Positions 9,640-22,124 of a DNA stretch of 64,000 nucleotides are shown here, in pieces. A model generated the notes under the pieces. The model was not told the DNA's origin. It ran no database searches and was given only the letters and a program-made list of their open reading frames with translations. The DNA comes from Haemaphysalis longicornis (Eukaryota > Arthropoda > Arachnida > Ixodida > Ixodidae), in contig CM023457.1 in the NCBI GenBank assembly GCA_013339765.2, forward strand, positions 74,253,287-74,317,286. The letters are read 5' to 3'. Position numbers and translations under genes: made by a program. How positions within the stretch are numbered: the first letter of the stretch is position 1; each line of letters starts with the position of its first letter.

Positions 9640-12600
9640 CGTTCTTGGTATCTAAAATCACTTGACAGGAAGTTGGCGTCATATCACCAACCAGCAAACG
9701 TAAAAATAGAAACGAGGGGAGTAAGCAACGGCAAAAAGTGACGAGATTGTGCAACTCATCGCAGACATTTAGCAATATTGGTCGCATTGGCTTGCTGCTG
9801 TCGTTAAGAGCTCGTTTTCAGTTTACAACCACTGAAAACTTCAGTTTATTCGAGTGCTTTGCATAGAAATTTCGTTGCTGCGTCCTGTAATGCCCATGTA
9901 GTACGGGCAAATCGTCGATGGAGTGCGACATCCCTGCCGGTTAAGAGATCTCCTTTTATGCGCTGCCCAATGATGACCCTCGGCGAACCAAGTGGCTACG
10001 TCTTGTGAACTTTGCAAACGAGGGAGAAAGGGAGCTAAAAGAAGTACGAGTGTGTTCGCTCCATTTCCGACGACGTGATTACGGCAGGGACCCTTAAGTT
10101 AGCTCACTGTTGCGACATGCCACCGCTTGCTGCTGACTTATTCACATTGGCGTCCCATCAGTGATGCTCCCTGGCCAGCCCGAGTACTCGGAGCAAAGTG
10201 ACAGCCACTCGGTAAGTGCTATGAATAACAGTTTAAATGTTTAAACCGATATGATGGGTGCAGAATATATCGTTCGTACAGATAGTCTCAATTACTGATG
10301 GAAAGTTTTCGTGATTTCGTGCATGCGTCAGTTTTGCTTATAGCGGTTAGAAGAGGTATTCAATGATCGCGTACATTTTTTCGTGTTCCAGCTAAACCGG
10401 CGAATTCCTAGTTCACACCGTAGAGATTGAAAGTGCCATAATAGGAAACAACGTAGCTCATGCGCGCGCTCGTCGCCTGGTACCACTTTCAGTTTGCGGC
10501 GCTGGACGAAAACATTTGTCACGTCAATTAGAATCCAATTGCAGTCCTCTGAGGCCCCCCTACTTTCCATGAACAGCAAGGCGCTGAGCTTGAGTTACAA
10601 TTGAGACCTCAGAATTTCCCGTGGCACGCAAAGGTAGCGCATATTAATAATTTTTTTGAATACCCCAATACAAATTCAGGTAAAGTATTGGGGCTGGTAA
10701 CTTCAGCGCTGGTACAAAGCAATACAAATATTTTTTTTTTGAAATTTTAACACGCGCGTTTTTTTTAAGAAAAACGAGTATGACAAACTCACATTGCTGC
10801 AATTTTCGACCATTTCAAAGAGAACATTGAGAAACAAAGCATGATAAGTAATTTACTTCTCCGGTATACACTACCAGGCCACTTCTGACGTTCCAAGCCA
10901 ACACTTGCAGGAGCAAACTGACTAATACAGAAGCCTCTGTGTGGGTACCCAGACGAGCAAAGATGTGGGCCACGACAAAGCAGTGAAACAAGCGTGAGCC
11001 TAAAAATTCGTGTGGAGACTTGCATGCACATTACGGTTTGCCATTTTTTACAATGTTTTTGTGTAACGAGTCTTGCATGACACCTTTTATGGAAATACTC
11101 ACAACATACATGCTTATCAATGTAGTGAACAATTTTCAAGGTTTTTGTATATATAAAGTGTACTCTGACCGAACGTTAAAAGTTATGTGGATGCACCAGG
11201 TCCCTTGATCAGTTTGTATACGTACTTTAGCGTCAACTGAATAGATTTGTGAATCTTCATCTACAAGATGCACAACATACCACCAATTTTCTGCCAAAAA
11301 CGCCGGACACTAGCTGAATAATGATGGCATTCCTAATCATAACCAATTATTCAGCTCTCGAACTGGTCTTCCGTCTGGTTTTTCAGTTTTCTTGCGACAC
11401 CTATAGTTTGGCTGCGGTGGAAAGTCTTTTGAATTTCCAGATGAAATATTGATGATTAGTGCCCCCCATTTACACTTGTCACAAAGTCATCATAATGCGT
11501 GGGCACCTTTAATTTCTTTTTAATGAAAGCACGAATCAAATGCTGCGGTTGGTTCGGTAAACCAGTTAAGTTTCAAGAGTGAAGAACAAGATATTCTGTG
11601 AGGCTTTTAGGTAAATGGATAAGCATGTGCATAGCTTCTGCATTGATTCTCTAAGTGAATCACTGTTCCTTCTGCAACTTCATTCCTATAGCCGAATACT
11701 CGTCTCATTTCTAGCTGGATCTCATGCATAAATATATTCCTTGTGGTTGGGAAATGCATGTGGGCGAGAATTATGCAGACAAATTGTGAAGATGTGTCAA
11801 GTGGACATCTGGTGCTAATGCACCTTCCCTTGATTGATGCTTTTGTGGCAGGGGTCCAGGTTAACATCATGACGAAGAAAACCTGTGACAAAGCAACTTA
11901 AGTTGAAAGCGGGAATGTTCCATATGCTACATCAACGCCAGTCAAACGTCTAGATCCCGAAACTCACCTACTTCACCTGATGTCTCACAAGTACGGGGCA
12001 AAAAAATGCCTCAGACACAGTGTGTGAACCAGGCAACACAATACTGGCCTCGAAAGCACTCTTGGCGACGAGTAGGTGGAAATGTTTTCTCTGAAACATT
12101 TTATTTATTTCTGGGTCACACAACGACTATATTTTTATGGTAAAGAAAAAACCTGTAACATTGTTGTACCAAGGAATAGAAACCAAAAAAACAAGAAATG
12201 AGGAAACGTTAGAGTAACAGAAGGGAAAAACGTTTTTGAAGAGAGGGTGCAAAAATTTGCTATAAAAAAGTGTTTAGACAAGCATGCACACCCACTGATT
12301 TTAATAAACGTTGGGTGCACCCCAAGATAGTTGCAGTGTCCAGTACTGTGACTTACGCATGTTAACAAACTATCGTTACACGTAATTTTGTTTTCTTTAT
12401 TGCTAACCTGGTGCGACAACTATGGAAGTGTTCCTGACCTTGTTTCAGAAAGCAGAAAACTCAAAGATTGATTTGTTTACTTTTTCTTAGAAATAGTGCA
12501 CTGAACCAAAAATTGAAGCGAGAAAACAAGTTGAAATTTATAAAAGAAAATATTCTTCCTCGTGCTACTACCTAAATAAGGATGTAATGGTGCAATCCAG

Positions 12601-14100
12601 TGAGCCCCCGTGTCATGCTGAGCTGCTGTAAGTATTCATTGTTAAGTGAAGCCCGACGTTTCAGTGAATAGGCAGGCAGCTGTTACAAGCGAATTTCAAG
12701 TGGACATGAAGGCAATGCACAAGTTTGTTGAGTATAAAAGAACTAGTCTTTGGTAACCTGAACATCTCTGTTCCAGCCCGGTATGACACTTTTATTCAAC
12801 AAGCATGGTGAATATCGATAACCTTTCTAATTTTGTGCTACAGTGGTGCAGCTTGAGCAGGAGTGACATAATATGGCTGAGCCATAAAACCATTGTACAT
12901 ATTCTGCACAATGTACACTGTACACATTGTGCGTTGTATTTTGAATATGTACAAAATGTACATATTCAAGCGATATTATCTAACAGGATTAGGACCCCCA
13001 CTACAACTGCCCTGTTATGTTTCTTGGTAATGGCTTAGGTCAGTAGTGGCTGCCAATCTCACAATAAAGATTTTTTTACATCATAGAGAAATCGCTATGA
13101 GGTGGCTGGGGAGTCGCCACTGATAACTTCGGGATTCGTTAATAACGCCGTTGTTTGATTCACGTTTGCTCTAAAATTGCCATCATCGTTAACAAGGAAA
13201 TGCAGTCTCTTTATTAGCTGTATTTTGTTTTCATGCTCTCTTCAATGGAGACGTTTTTACAGAAACTGTTATGGGGGACTCAAACAGAATTCTGTGCCAT
13301 TTTGGTAATGACAACACACTGCAACACAAGTACTATTCGAGCAAGCAGTGTGGATGTTTGAACAGCACAGATTCTCCGTATGCTTGGTATCAGCTTGTGT
13401 CTGCAGGTGTTGTCACAGCCATTTACTGTGCACATTTCAAGGGCTAGCTGCACTGCTTTCGATTTTAGCATTTCTTGTTTGACACAAACAGTCTGCCGAC
13501 GCTGCCAACAGGCTTGAATTTTGAAGGGTTCCTGTGCCACCGGAAACGCACTTAGGGTCAAAACAACATTGGAGTTTCCCTGCTCTACAACCAGGCGACA
13601 GGCAAAAAACAGCTACCTAGACTGGGGATTGAGGAGGAACGCTGTGAGCATGCTGAGCTTTTGAAAGTGAGATATGAAAGAAAATCAGTCTTGGCAATGG
13701 TGAATATTCCCTTGGAATGGCTTTTGTCATCACCAATGCTAAGAAACTATATTCAAGGGTGTACTAAAGAAAGCAATATGCTCGATACAAACATGGGGCA
13801 AATATATCACTCACACTAATTATGTTCCGGTTTACTTGAAAATATTACCCCCAAAGCGGAATTTAGGGTGGATCAACAGACTGAATTAATGAATTTCCCT
13901 GACTCTTACTAATCAGAACTTTCACCTGCACTGGATTTTTCACTGTTCTTGGGATGGGCCATAGATGCCTGTTTTTTTTTCGCATGTCTACACGAACAAT
14001 TCTGTCTGCAAATTCGCTGGCACAGGAAATTCCGTAGCATGCACATTTGCCTGGAGAATCAGCAATTAACTGAAGCAATGGAAGTGTTTGGGCTTGTTGG
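9640..14100. other. Long stretch without a recognised gene
   Basis: AT-rich, with many stops in all frames. It holds one candidate exon (10164-10211), a short copy of the dispersed tail (near 12703-12740), a local run of GTACA/TGTAC-rich repeats at 12895-12965, and an inverted copy of a 21-bp motif (13101-13121) that recurs at 17.75 and 17.83 kb. No open frame resembles a known family. Confidence 0.5.
10164..10211 (+). CDS. Candidate short first coding exon
   Basis: A 16-codon segment beginning ATGCTCCCTGGC is preceded by a plausible acceptor (CATCAG at 10156-10161) and ends at a strong donor, CG|GTAAGTGC. Its translation is MLPGQPEYSEQSDSHS. Its GC content is well above the surroundings. 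No following exon could be identified, so this is a suggestion only. Confidence 0.2.
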
Positions 14101-14104
14101 TTCA

Positions 14105-14650
14105 TACTTCAAACATTCCATTCCCTTCCCTTGAACTGTGGCCGCCAGTATATAGGCCAAACTGGTCGGTGCCTGAAGGTACGGCTATGGAGCACGCGTC
14201 CAGTGTCAAAGCAAAATCCGGTGGCTGGCTCCCCTCGCATGTGCCGTCCTGCAAGTGCACTCCTGAATATGACCAGTGTAAAGTGATAAAGCACTACGGA
14301 AATCAGCGCACGTGTGAGCTGCTGGAAGCATACACGATTCATAAGAGTGGCACTGATTGCGTAAGCACCCCTTCTGTTGCCTTGTCCCCAAAGGAGATAG
14401 CGTTTATTGAGGACTAAGTGAAATGGTCGAACTAGTAATACGATAACGCAAAGATGCTGTTTCTTGTCTATAGTTTTAACGTTTTTTTGTAATCTTTCAT
14501 GTTTCTGTATTCTTTTCGTACTTATCTTGGTGTAATCTTTTCGTTTTTATTGCTGAGTGGCAAAACACTGTGCGGGTAGTCAGTGCTGTGTGTGTAGCCT
14601 CCTTCTTTCTGTCCCGTCTTGAGCGCTGTTTTTGTTTGAATTAGTAATTG
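14105..14650 (+). mobile_element. Penelope-like element, 3-prime fragment
   Basis: Covers the GIY-YIG remnant plus a T-rich 3-prime untranslated region up to a CTTCTTTCTGTCCCGTCTTG stretch, a common tail context of such elements. The left boundary is uncertain; no direct repeats were found. Confidence 0.65.
14115..14417 (+). pseudogene. Penelope-like element GIY-YIG endonuclease domain, frameshifted
   Basis: The frame starting near 14131 reads PLNCGRQYIGQTGRCLKVRL, the GIY-YIG core (YIGQTGRCL) of Penelope-like retroelements, which cuts DNA for integration. A single-base shift near 14190 moves the rest to the frame beginning MEHASSVKAKSGG, then CKCTPEYDQCKVIKHYGNQR, then LLEAYTIHKSGTDCVS, PSVALSPKEI and a stop at 14417. 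The CxC and H/N-rich pattern and the closing PS-x-ALS-x-KEI are typical of arthropod copies. The reverse transcriptase that should lie upstream is absent, so it is a 5-prime truncated, dead copy. Confidence 0.85.
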
Positions 14651-14659
14651 CTGTGCCGC

Positions 14660-15790
14660 TAGGCACTGTTCAAGGGGACAGGAAGAATATAGACAAGTTT
14701 GCTTTATTCGAAAGATTCGGTGTTTTTATTGCCCTCCGCGCTCGTCCGGGAAAAAATGAAGCTTTATTGATATAAATATCAAACAATTTAGGCCAAAATT
14801 TTAATTCTCTCGATAAATTGCCTGTTTCGTAATGCCAGTAATGACTTACCCAGGCCACGTTTACAAAACAAAATTTAGTATGGTGACTAAGGCTGCCGCC
14901 AATGACAAAAACATTTTTTGTTAGCCAGGTTACCGTCTCCCTTTATACATAGCATAGAAATACCGTCAAGGAACCACTGTCTGCACACTTCTTGATTCGG
15001 GGGGCTTGTACCGGGCATTTGTTACACATGATAGTAATCGTGTTGTGAAATAATGTGTATGACTTAACAGGAGACGTCACTTAAGTGGCAGTGTTGCTTA
15101 TGCCAAGTGGCAGGATGTTGTGTCAGATAAGGCCAACACGCTCGATAGCTGAGCAGCGTGGGCCAGCATACTGCGCACTGCAAGCTCTTGTGCTTACACA
15201 ATGACATGTTTGTTCATAAATTCTATTGGTCGGCCCAACATTGTTAGTGGTAGAAAAAGAATGTGTACTAATTTTAGGTGCAAATAGCTCATTCTGAAAA
15301 CTTATAGTCACAGTTTATCCTGTTTTTTTGCATTGTATTTCGCTGGCCTGAGCCAGTTGCAACAAACTGCCCAAATACTTCATTGCTTCAGTGCGGAAAA
15401 TGGCATGGGTGTTTCATGCAAAATTTGTTTTCCTCATTTCACAGCTTTTTTAGTGTAGTGTGAATTAAAATGGAGGTGAGATTCTAACGGGAGAACCTTT
15501 TGAAAAACCAAACTAGCATTTTGTCTTCATGATTCATTTAATTTCATTCATTTAATACATTTAAGACCCCCCATTGCCTAGCCGCGTGAGCTATTTTATT
15601 TTTATTTCAGAGAAACAAGCTCTAGAATTCATCACAATCAATAAACATTTGTGCCACGCTTATGGGGTGGTGGCTTATGCGTCAATTGAGGTGCAGTTGC
15701 ATTGGGTACTGTTAATGTGCTCCATCACAAAGGAGAAAGACCGTGCAGTACAATGATCATGCTCCAAATTTCGAAGTATGCATTTTTTTA
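14660..15790. other. No gene recognised; contains one copy of the dispersed tail
   Basis: The start (about 14671-14715) carries the tail motif ACAAGTTTGCTTTATTCGAA shared with the modules at 9.2 and 59.7 kb. The rest is AT-rich and uninformative. Confidence 0.4.
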
Positions 15791-15794
15791 TTTA

Positions 15795-17330
15795 TGTTAC
15801 AGAAGCACCTCGGAAAAACCAAGAAAGACACCGAGCTCAGATTTTTACCTTGTCTTCTACAGCTGCTTAATGGCACTTCTGAAAGTCTGCTTGACATGCC
15901 TTTCTCGCTCCTGCGAAGTGGCATTAAGTATGAACAGCACTAGTGTTACGGCAACAACCACATGTCGAAACAATGCATGCTGCAAGTGGGAGCAGCAAAT
16001 TTGGACAAGCCACCCAATTGTTGGCCGCAAACCAAAGGGAAGTGTTGACTTGGCAGCTGCCATTCTTTTCACAGGTGCAAGTCCGACCACAACACTGAGG
16101 CTGCTGCAAATGATGGAAGTGCACACATTTGTAGACCGTACTTTTTATGAGTAGCAAGCAGCGTACCTTCTCCGTGCTGTCACAATGGCTATATATACCC
16201 TTGTCTTCTTTGCACGAACCATAACTACCCACTTAGCACTCACAAAAAATGTCATTTGCAAATATTATGCCGAAAGCAAACATTTGCAGACAGAAGATGA
16301 CTAGCACCACCAATAAGGCGTTCAAATAATATTACCTGCTGGGACTTAATTGATTCACATTTTCTGTGATTGTTTTATGTACTGGATTAGAGCTAATTCG
16401 TATCTCCTTTACGTGGCAATCAAATGTTGGGTGTTTGTGACAAGAGACATAAACCATTTTCCAAAAACATTATCTTTACCACAAGCTTTGTGTAACACAT
16501 AAACGTTACAGCGGTAAAACTATTTCACTACGCTTGTGGTACAGAGAATGCTTGCTAAGAATTCATTGCAATGTGCACTACTTTATGCAGTTAATGCTAA
16601 ACCACCATGCAATGTAGCCATTGGATGAATAATGAAATCTAAAACGACAAAATAAAATTTTCAACCTTATAGAGATGGGCTGCCCCTTGTGCGAGGTTAC
16701 CATGTATTAGAACTCTGTTGTCAAAAACAATATTGCTTATGAGTGGTAACCTTGTCAGCATGCGACTATGGGGCTAAACACAGTTTCATTTCTTCATTTC
16801 TTTCAGGTGTGGGATGAGCACCAGGCACAAATGCTGTCCCAGCTGAAGAGTGCCAGTGTGGACATCTGTGATGATGGACTGTGCAATTCACCGAGACACA
16901 GTGCCAAATACTCAACGCATTCGCTGCTCAATGAAAGCATTGCAGAAATTCTGCACTCACAGAAAATCCAAGTGGGAGAGGTAATTTCAAGGAAGCCAAC
17001 ATCTTTTACCAGCAAAACATTTATTCTTTTTACCACTACTCTTGGCCTTATTTTGTACATGGCGTCCATCTATGAGTTATGTCAAAATTCCTCATTGCCT
17101 TCTGATCGGCTGTATATGGCATATATATTATACAACTATCTATATTTTTGTTCAGAGAGAAGATTGCAAAGCCAGTTGCAACATGGAGAAAGAAGGCTTC
17201 ATCAAAGGACTTCAAATTCTGCAATCTTCAGGCATCGCGGTGAATTCTTTCACCACTGACAGGCACTCGGGGATCAAAAAACACGAGAGAAAAAGAACCT
17301 GAAATCCTGCTATACTTACATGTCTCGCAC
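15795..17330 (+). pseudogene. Multi-exon relic of a DDE-like transposase family (CxSPxHSAKY type)
   Basis: Three segments line up with a family I know only as uncharacterised, often THAP-associated, transposase-like proteins of ticks, sea urchins and fish. Exon 1 (about 15805-16175) reads LVFYSCLMALLKVC, then CEVALSMNSTSVTATTTCRN, then VDLAAAILFTGASPTTTLRL; it has a stop at 16153. Exon 2 (16807-16980, exactly 58 codons) follows TTTCAG and ends GAG|GTAATT; it contains CDDGLCNSPRHSAKYSTHSL. Exon 3 starts at 17156 after TTCAG with CNMEKEGFIKGLQIL and TTDRHSGIKK, then a frameshift before EPEILLYLHVSHGAKG. The introns (16981-17155 and the one before exon 2) have GT-AG borders. D residues of CDDG and TDRH may be catalytic. 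The stop and frameshift indicate a dead copy. Confidence 0.7.
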
Positions 17331-17339
17331 GGCGCAAAA

Positions 17340-18680
17340 GGTTTTGTAATGGTGATACTACTATACTATTCTAAACTGACCTTTGTTTCCTGTTTCATGG
17401 CTGAAAAGCCGAGAAAACCTAAATCTTGCTTCAAGAGGCCGTAAAGACAAACTACAAGTTTGTTTCGTTAGGAAGAGCTGCTTTGTTCTGAAACAATGGC
17501 ACTATTACTAACCGAAAGACAGACAGAGAGAAATTTCAACAAAATCTGAAAAGGTTAGCCCCACTAAGAGTGAAGCATGCAACCCTAGATTGGGTGAAAA
17601 CAGTGACATGAAAGGAACGAAATAAAAATTGGGGAGCAAAAGAAAACCTCGCGATATATATATACATATATGAGACAATATATAGAAAGATACATGTTGA
17701 TATGTCAATTTTCAGTATTTTTACACAAAACTGAAAAGACATGAAGTAGTGGCGACTGCCCAGCCACTTATATACATGTTGATATGTCAATTTTCAGTAT
17801 CTTTACACAAAACTGGGAAGATATAAAGCAGTGGCGACTGCCCAGTCACTTTCTGCTAGTTTCTCTACGCCACAGAATCTTGTTTGTCAAGAAACATGAC
17901 TCTCCTGTTGTAGTGGGGCCCACAATTTTAGTTGACAGTATCACTTGAATGCCTATCTGCAGTTAACACTCTAATAGCAGTGTCGTTAGTGCTGGCCCAT
18001 AAAATGTTACGCATTGCCCTATTGAGTCACTTAAGCATGAAATCTGAAAGCTGACGTTTTCATTTTTATGTTGAAAAAACACTCCTAGTATTAGTAATAT
18101 AGCTGAGTGAGTTACCAAGGGTAAGCTCTTTGTAAAGTTGTATTTCGTCCTCATGGCCCCTTTCAGAATTACGAGAGGAAAACAACAAGGTAATTGACAG
18201 CAGAGAGCATGAAGCTGGACTGCCTACCAAATGAATTTGATGTTAGTCACTACTTCTGCAGTCCTCCTTGTTTATTCCGGTTTTTCGCTCGGATTGTTCT
18301 CCGTGAGGGCCTGTTTCCAGAGATACCAGGTATACCCTTACGGTGAAAGACATTTGCTCCTGATCAATTCATATTCCTTGTGGGGCAACAAACTTGCGAT
18401 TCCCGCCTTCACAGGGCGTGGTCTCCCACTTTTCAGGAACGCAATAAGTTTTTGCTTGTGGTAGTTTGTATGACTGCGGAAGAAATTTAACGCCGCCTCA
18501 AAAAGAACTGGCTGCATGACAATCAGCAAGTGGACATAAGCCACCATCAACCACATACGGTAATCTCTCATTATAAGAAGTCAGCAGGACGGCGAAACAT
18601 TTTGTAATAAGCGGTATTTTGATATAAGCGTACACTTGAGAAAGCGAAAGTAGTTGAGGTTTTAATTGCTCCACCACTGT
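17340..18680. other. No gene recognised apart from a tandem duplication
   Basis: Holds a weak copy of the dispersed tail (17438-17475), the 82-bp duplication listed separately and AT-rich sequence. No coding similarity is seen. Confidence 0.4.
17691..17854. repeat. 82-bp tandem duplication
   Basis: Two copies with period 82 (TACATGTTGATATGTCAATT at 17691 and 17773), each ending in AGTGGCGACTGCCCAGCCAC or a close variant. The same 3-prime motif occurs inverted at 13101-13121. Confidence 0.85.
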
Positions 18681-18689
18681 GAGTACTGA

Positions 18690-18930
18690 AACAAAACTTT
18701 ATTCAGGTGCAAAAAAGGCATTAAGCATCGGCTGCTTTAAGTTCTTGCCTGGCGGGAGCAACCGGTGCTCCCACTGGCAGCAAGGCGGCGATGAGTTGAC
18801 ACGAAGGCGACAGAGATCGGACTGGCTTCGGAATGCCTCGCAGAGTGAAGAGCGAATGAGGAGGGGAAGGCAGTGGCCACTTTTATAGGGTGTTGTAGGG
18901 AGAAATAGCACCGAACCGATAAACATTGAA
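18690..18930 (-). repeat. LTR-like segment with TATA box and polyadenylation signal
   Basis: On the minus strand a CCCTATAAAAG motif (near 18880) lies about 175 bases upstream of TGAATAAAGTTTTG (near 18705). This spacing is what the U3-R part of an LTR shows. No recognisable polymerase gene adjoins it and no matching partner LTR was found, so a solo or decayed LTR is the best reading. Confidence 0.4.
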
Positions 18931-19049
18931 ACCGCTAACTAAACATAACGACACACATAATCAAACACAAAAGTCGCTACACTAAGGATTCCATACAATC
19001 GAATCCAAGGGCCCCTGTTTCCACGTTATTCATCACTCATCATAACTCA

Positions 19050-19690
19050 AGGAGTTGGCACCGCGCTTACCAAAGTAGTTCCTTCGTGGCTACCCCCGTA
19101 GTAGCCGCAACCGCTGGAGATCCCAGGTAGGTCCCGGGATGAACGTAGCCCTTCGGGGCTATGGAAAGGAAGGTCGACGGAGCGTGGACGCTGGCCGCAG
19201 GTGCCAGACCGGTGCTGGTAGGCTCACAAATACAGAGGTTCGTTGTGCGACAAGGACACCACAGGCGATGCGAAGTCGGCCCCCTCCTGCACAGGCTTGG
19301 TCGGCATAGTGTGTGGCCTGCCCGCGTCCCCCTGAATCGTTTCTTGAAGCTCGTGTGTTCCTTCCGTTTCCTCGTTTGTTGCCTCCTCCCGTCTCCTGTT
19401 GCTCCTCGCTTTTAACCCCTCTGTCCTCAAACGAGGCAACCTCTGATTGGCTGTCTGCCTTTTCGTGTCCATATTTGGAGACCCTACCGCTTGGCTCGTT
19501 CCCGGTGTTCTCGGATTGGCTGTGCCGTGCCGTGCGCTACCCTATTTGGCCATGTTCCACGGTGTTTGGGCGTGGCGTTCGTTGATTAGTGCGGTGTTTG
19601 TGCGCACTTTCAATTCACTTTTCTGTGTTCTTTTTTTCCGGTGGTTTTCATGCATCCCCTATGAGGTGGTGCCCTTGACCCACGACAATT
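19050..19690 (+). repeat. Direct repeat copy 1 (about 630 bp family)
   Basis: From ACCAAAGTAGTTCCTTCGTG to the GATGCATCCCC/GGTGCCCTTGAC end, this matches 22125-22680 in the same orientation with moderate divergence. It includes an inverted repeat GGCTACC...GTAGCC and the stretch GAACGTAGCCCTTCGG. Minus-strand frames in both copies share a basic low-complexity stretch. It may be an LTR pair or two insertions of one element. Confidence 0.6.
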
Positions 19691-19699
19691 ACCCCCTTC

Positions 19700-21030
19700 T
19701 CTAATAGTTTTTTCTCAAAAAGCTGCTTCACCTTGGCCACCGATGTCAACTTGTTTCACCGCCATTGCTCACTTCCCTTGAGTCCACTGTTAATTACCAC
19801 TGCTCATTGCCTAGGTCTCACTTTCCACTTTACCTTCCCTTTTTAACACTCCTCTTTAGTTCGCCCCAGTTCCCAGAGCATACACCTTGTGTTCACACAA
19901 CTTCCATCACTTCTATAACAACACATCCCTTTCTATAACAACACATTTATACACACCTCTCTAACTCATCACTACATCAAACACTTCCAAAAATGTCAAA
20001 TTTGAAATCACTCAATCAATCTACACTTTTCTACTACGTCGTTTCTATGTACACTTCACACACTTACAACACCTTTGCGTTTGCAGCATACAATATTTAC
20101 GCTTTGCCTTAACACACAACCTAATAGTCATCTTTATGGGATTTGTTACTGTCCGGGTCAGCTCTGTACTTTCGATCGGGCTTATTGATGTATGACTTCA
20201 TCTTCACCTTCTTCCGTCTCTTCCACTCAGCCCCCTTTGCTATTCGGTCACCTTTGTTCTGACTATCAACTTTGGTCCCACTGCTGGATTTCCGGTATCA
20301 CGTAGCCTGGCCTAAAGGTTGCCCTAGGCACAAAGCATTGCAAGTTCCTCTCCTACTATGCAATACAGCGCGTATGTTTGAATCTCTCTAGCTCGCAACC
20401 TTCTCAACGCGTCACATCTTCGATGCCGTGAGCTACCTGGCTTCCCTTACTCAGTGTGGGCATTTTTATCATCTGGTCTCATTTTGGCCCGTCGTCTGCC
20501 CATTCACCCCTCTTCGTGTCTTATCTGGGCAACTTCTGGAGCCAGACTGCCTTTCAATCTGTTATATCTCTCATATTTTGTATCTGGACTACTGCTGCAT
20601 GACTTAGCTTTTCAGCACAGCTTTCTGTTTGGATTGCGCACAGGCTTTTCCTTACAGCTTTGGCCTTCGTTCCCTTATTCGAAGCTCCGAACTATACTTT
20701 GCCTGGGATCACTTGCTCCTGTACTGCCTGCCCTTCACACTGCTGTAGTTCCAGCTTTTCATTAGCTTGACCTGAGTGCGCTGTTGTAGGTTTTCATGAA
20801 GCTTGTAATGTGGCTGTACACGTTTTCCTGCTGTAATAGCCTCTAATTTCTATGTTTCGCCTTCATACTTTGGATACTTGCCCTGGCCTTTCCAGTGACA
20901 AGGCTATTCTCCTTACACGGAGGCATTTTTGAAGGACCAGCACTAAGGCCTTCTGCCCTAATGACCTGCGCTTGGTGCAGCAGATACCATAGTATAACTT
21001 GGTAATATTTCGAAGACCCTAAAACCAACT
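19700..21030. other. Pyrimidine-rich stretch between direct repeats, no gene recognised
   Basis: The plus strand is rich in CTT/TTC. The minus strand near 20160-20290 has a short open, Lys-rich stretch with no recognisable family. If the flanking direct repeats are LTRs this would be their interior, but no retroelement domain was identified. Confidence 0.35.
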
Positions 21031-21039
21031 AAGTCACTA

Positions 21040-21905
21040 GAGCTACTAGGCGGCAAAAACATTCCTCGCCTGGCGTATTCTCGATGCGTTCATCTCCAAG
21101 CGCCTGGCCTGCGACTGAGTCACGCACCACCAGTTCACCGCCTCGCGCTTCGAATGCGCCTTTCTCCTATGCGGGCTGTCCGAAGCAACAGCTGTTTTCT
21201 TTGCGTTCCTGTTTACTCCCGGCCTCATTGTGATCTGCGAGTTTCGTTTTTTCTGGTTTCCAGCACACGAGGGCAACGTGTCTGAAAAAAAGGAAAACGG
21301 AAACGAGTCTGCTGACGCCGCGGTGCCCGCACTATCTCTACACGCCGCCGGCAATGAGGAACACGCTGAAAGACTCTGGCACAGCACGAAGGACAGAATG
21401 GTCACCTACAATGAGATCGCGAAGGCGTACCGACTGGCTCGAAAGAAGCTCCCTCCACCCAGCGAAAAGCTGGACAGAGCCCAGGCGGTAACATTGCGAC
21501 TACTGCAAACGGGGACTTTCCCGACACAACTACTCTTGCACAAGATGTATCCCGAAACCTACCCCGACAGAGTGTGCAAGGTCTGCCCCAGCGAGACGGC
21601 ACTCTCACGCACGTGTTGTGGGATTGCAAGAAGCATCCTGAAGAGGCAAAAACAGGAACTCTGCCGCTGCTACTTGAAGCGGCGCTGTCATCGTACCATC
21701 AAGACGACCAGCTCTAAGCCGTCCAGGAAGCCCGAGCGCCAGCGGCTCGACAGGATCAGGATGCTCCCTCGAGGGCGACCTAGGCCCGGTCGACAGGCGC
21801 GACGCGGGCCACGGCTCGCGTCGCATCGGTTTTGCAGGCTAAATAAACGTTTCTTACACAACACTCAACTCTCTCCCGTAGCTCATCGCCAACGGCGGTC
21901 CGGCG
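21040..21905 (+). mobile_element. LINE-D: 5-prime truncated LINE 3-prime end
   Basis: Contains only the end of an I-group-like ORF2 and a short 3-prime part closing with an AATAAA signal (CTAAATAAACG, near 21840). It lies between the two direct repeats at 19 and 22 kb in the same orientation as them. Confidence 0.7.
21200..21840 (+). pseudogene. LINE-D ORF2 C-terminus: end of RNase H and zinc motif
   Basis: Reads WFPAHEGNVS then NESADAA, the last histidine and aspartate of an RNase H domain. RMVTYNEIAKAYRLARKKLP and LDRAQAVTLRLLQTG follow, a linker frequent in tick LINEs. The terminal zinc motif begins CKVCPSETA at about 21585; a one-base shift moves its second half to LTHVLWDCKKHPEEAKTG, giving the CX2C...HX4C pattern. 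The rest of ORF2 is missing and the frame is broken, so this is a dead fragment. Confidence 0.8.
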
Positions 21906-22124
21906 GTCCGGGTTTCCAGGTTACTAATTGCTCATCATAACTAAAGTGCTCTCTCTACCACTATAGTCCCTAATTGTGTCCTATATGACGTGTCCTTACT
22001 AGACTGGCCTACGCCCGTCGCCGGCGCTGAGGTGTCGCAACCCTGCTCTGTCATGACGAGGTCGTAGCCGTCGTCTCGTGGTGATGCTGGTGTGGCTATG
22101 CTTGGTCGTCACATCGCGCGTACC

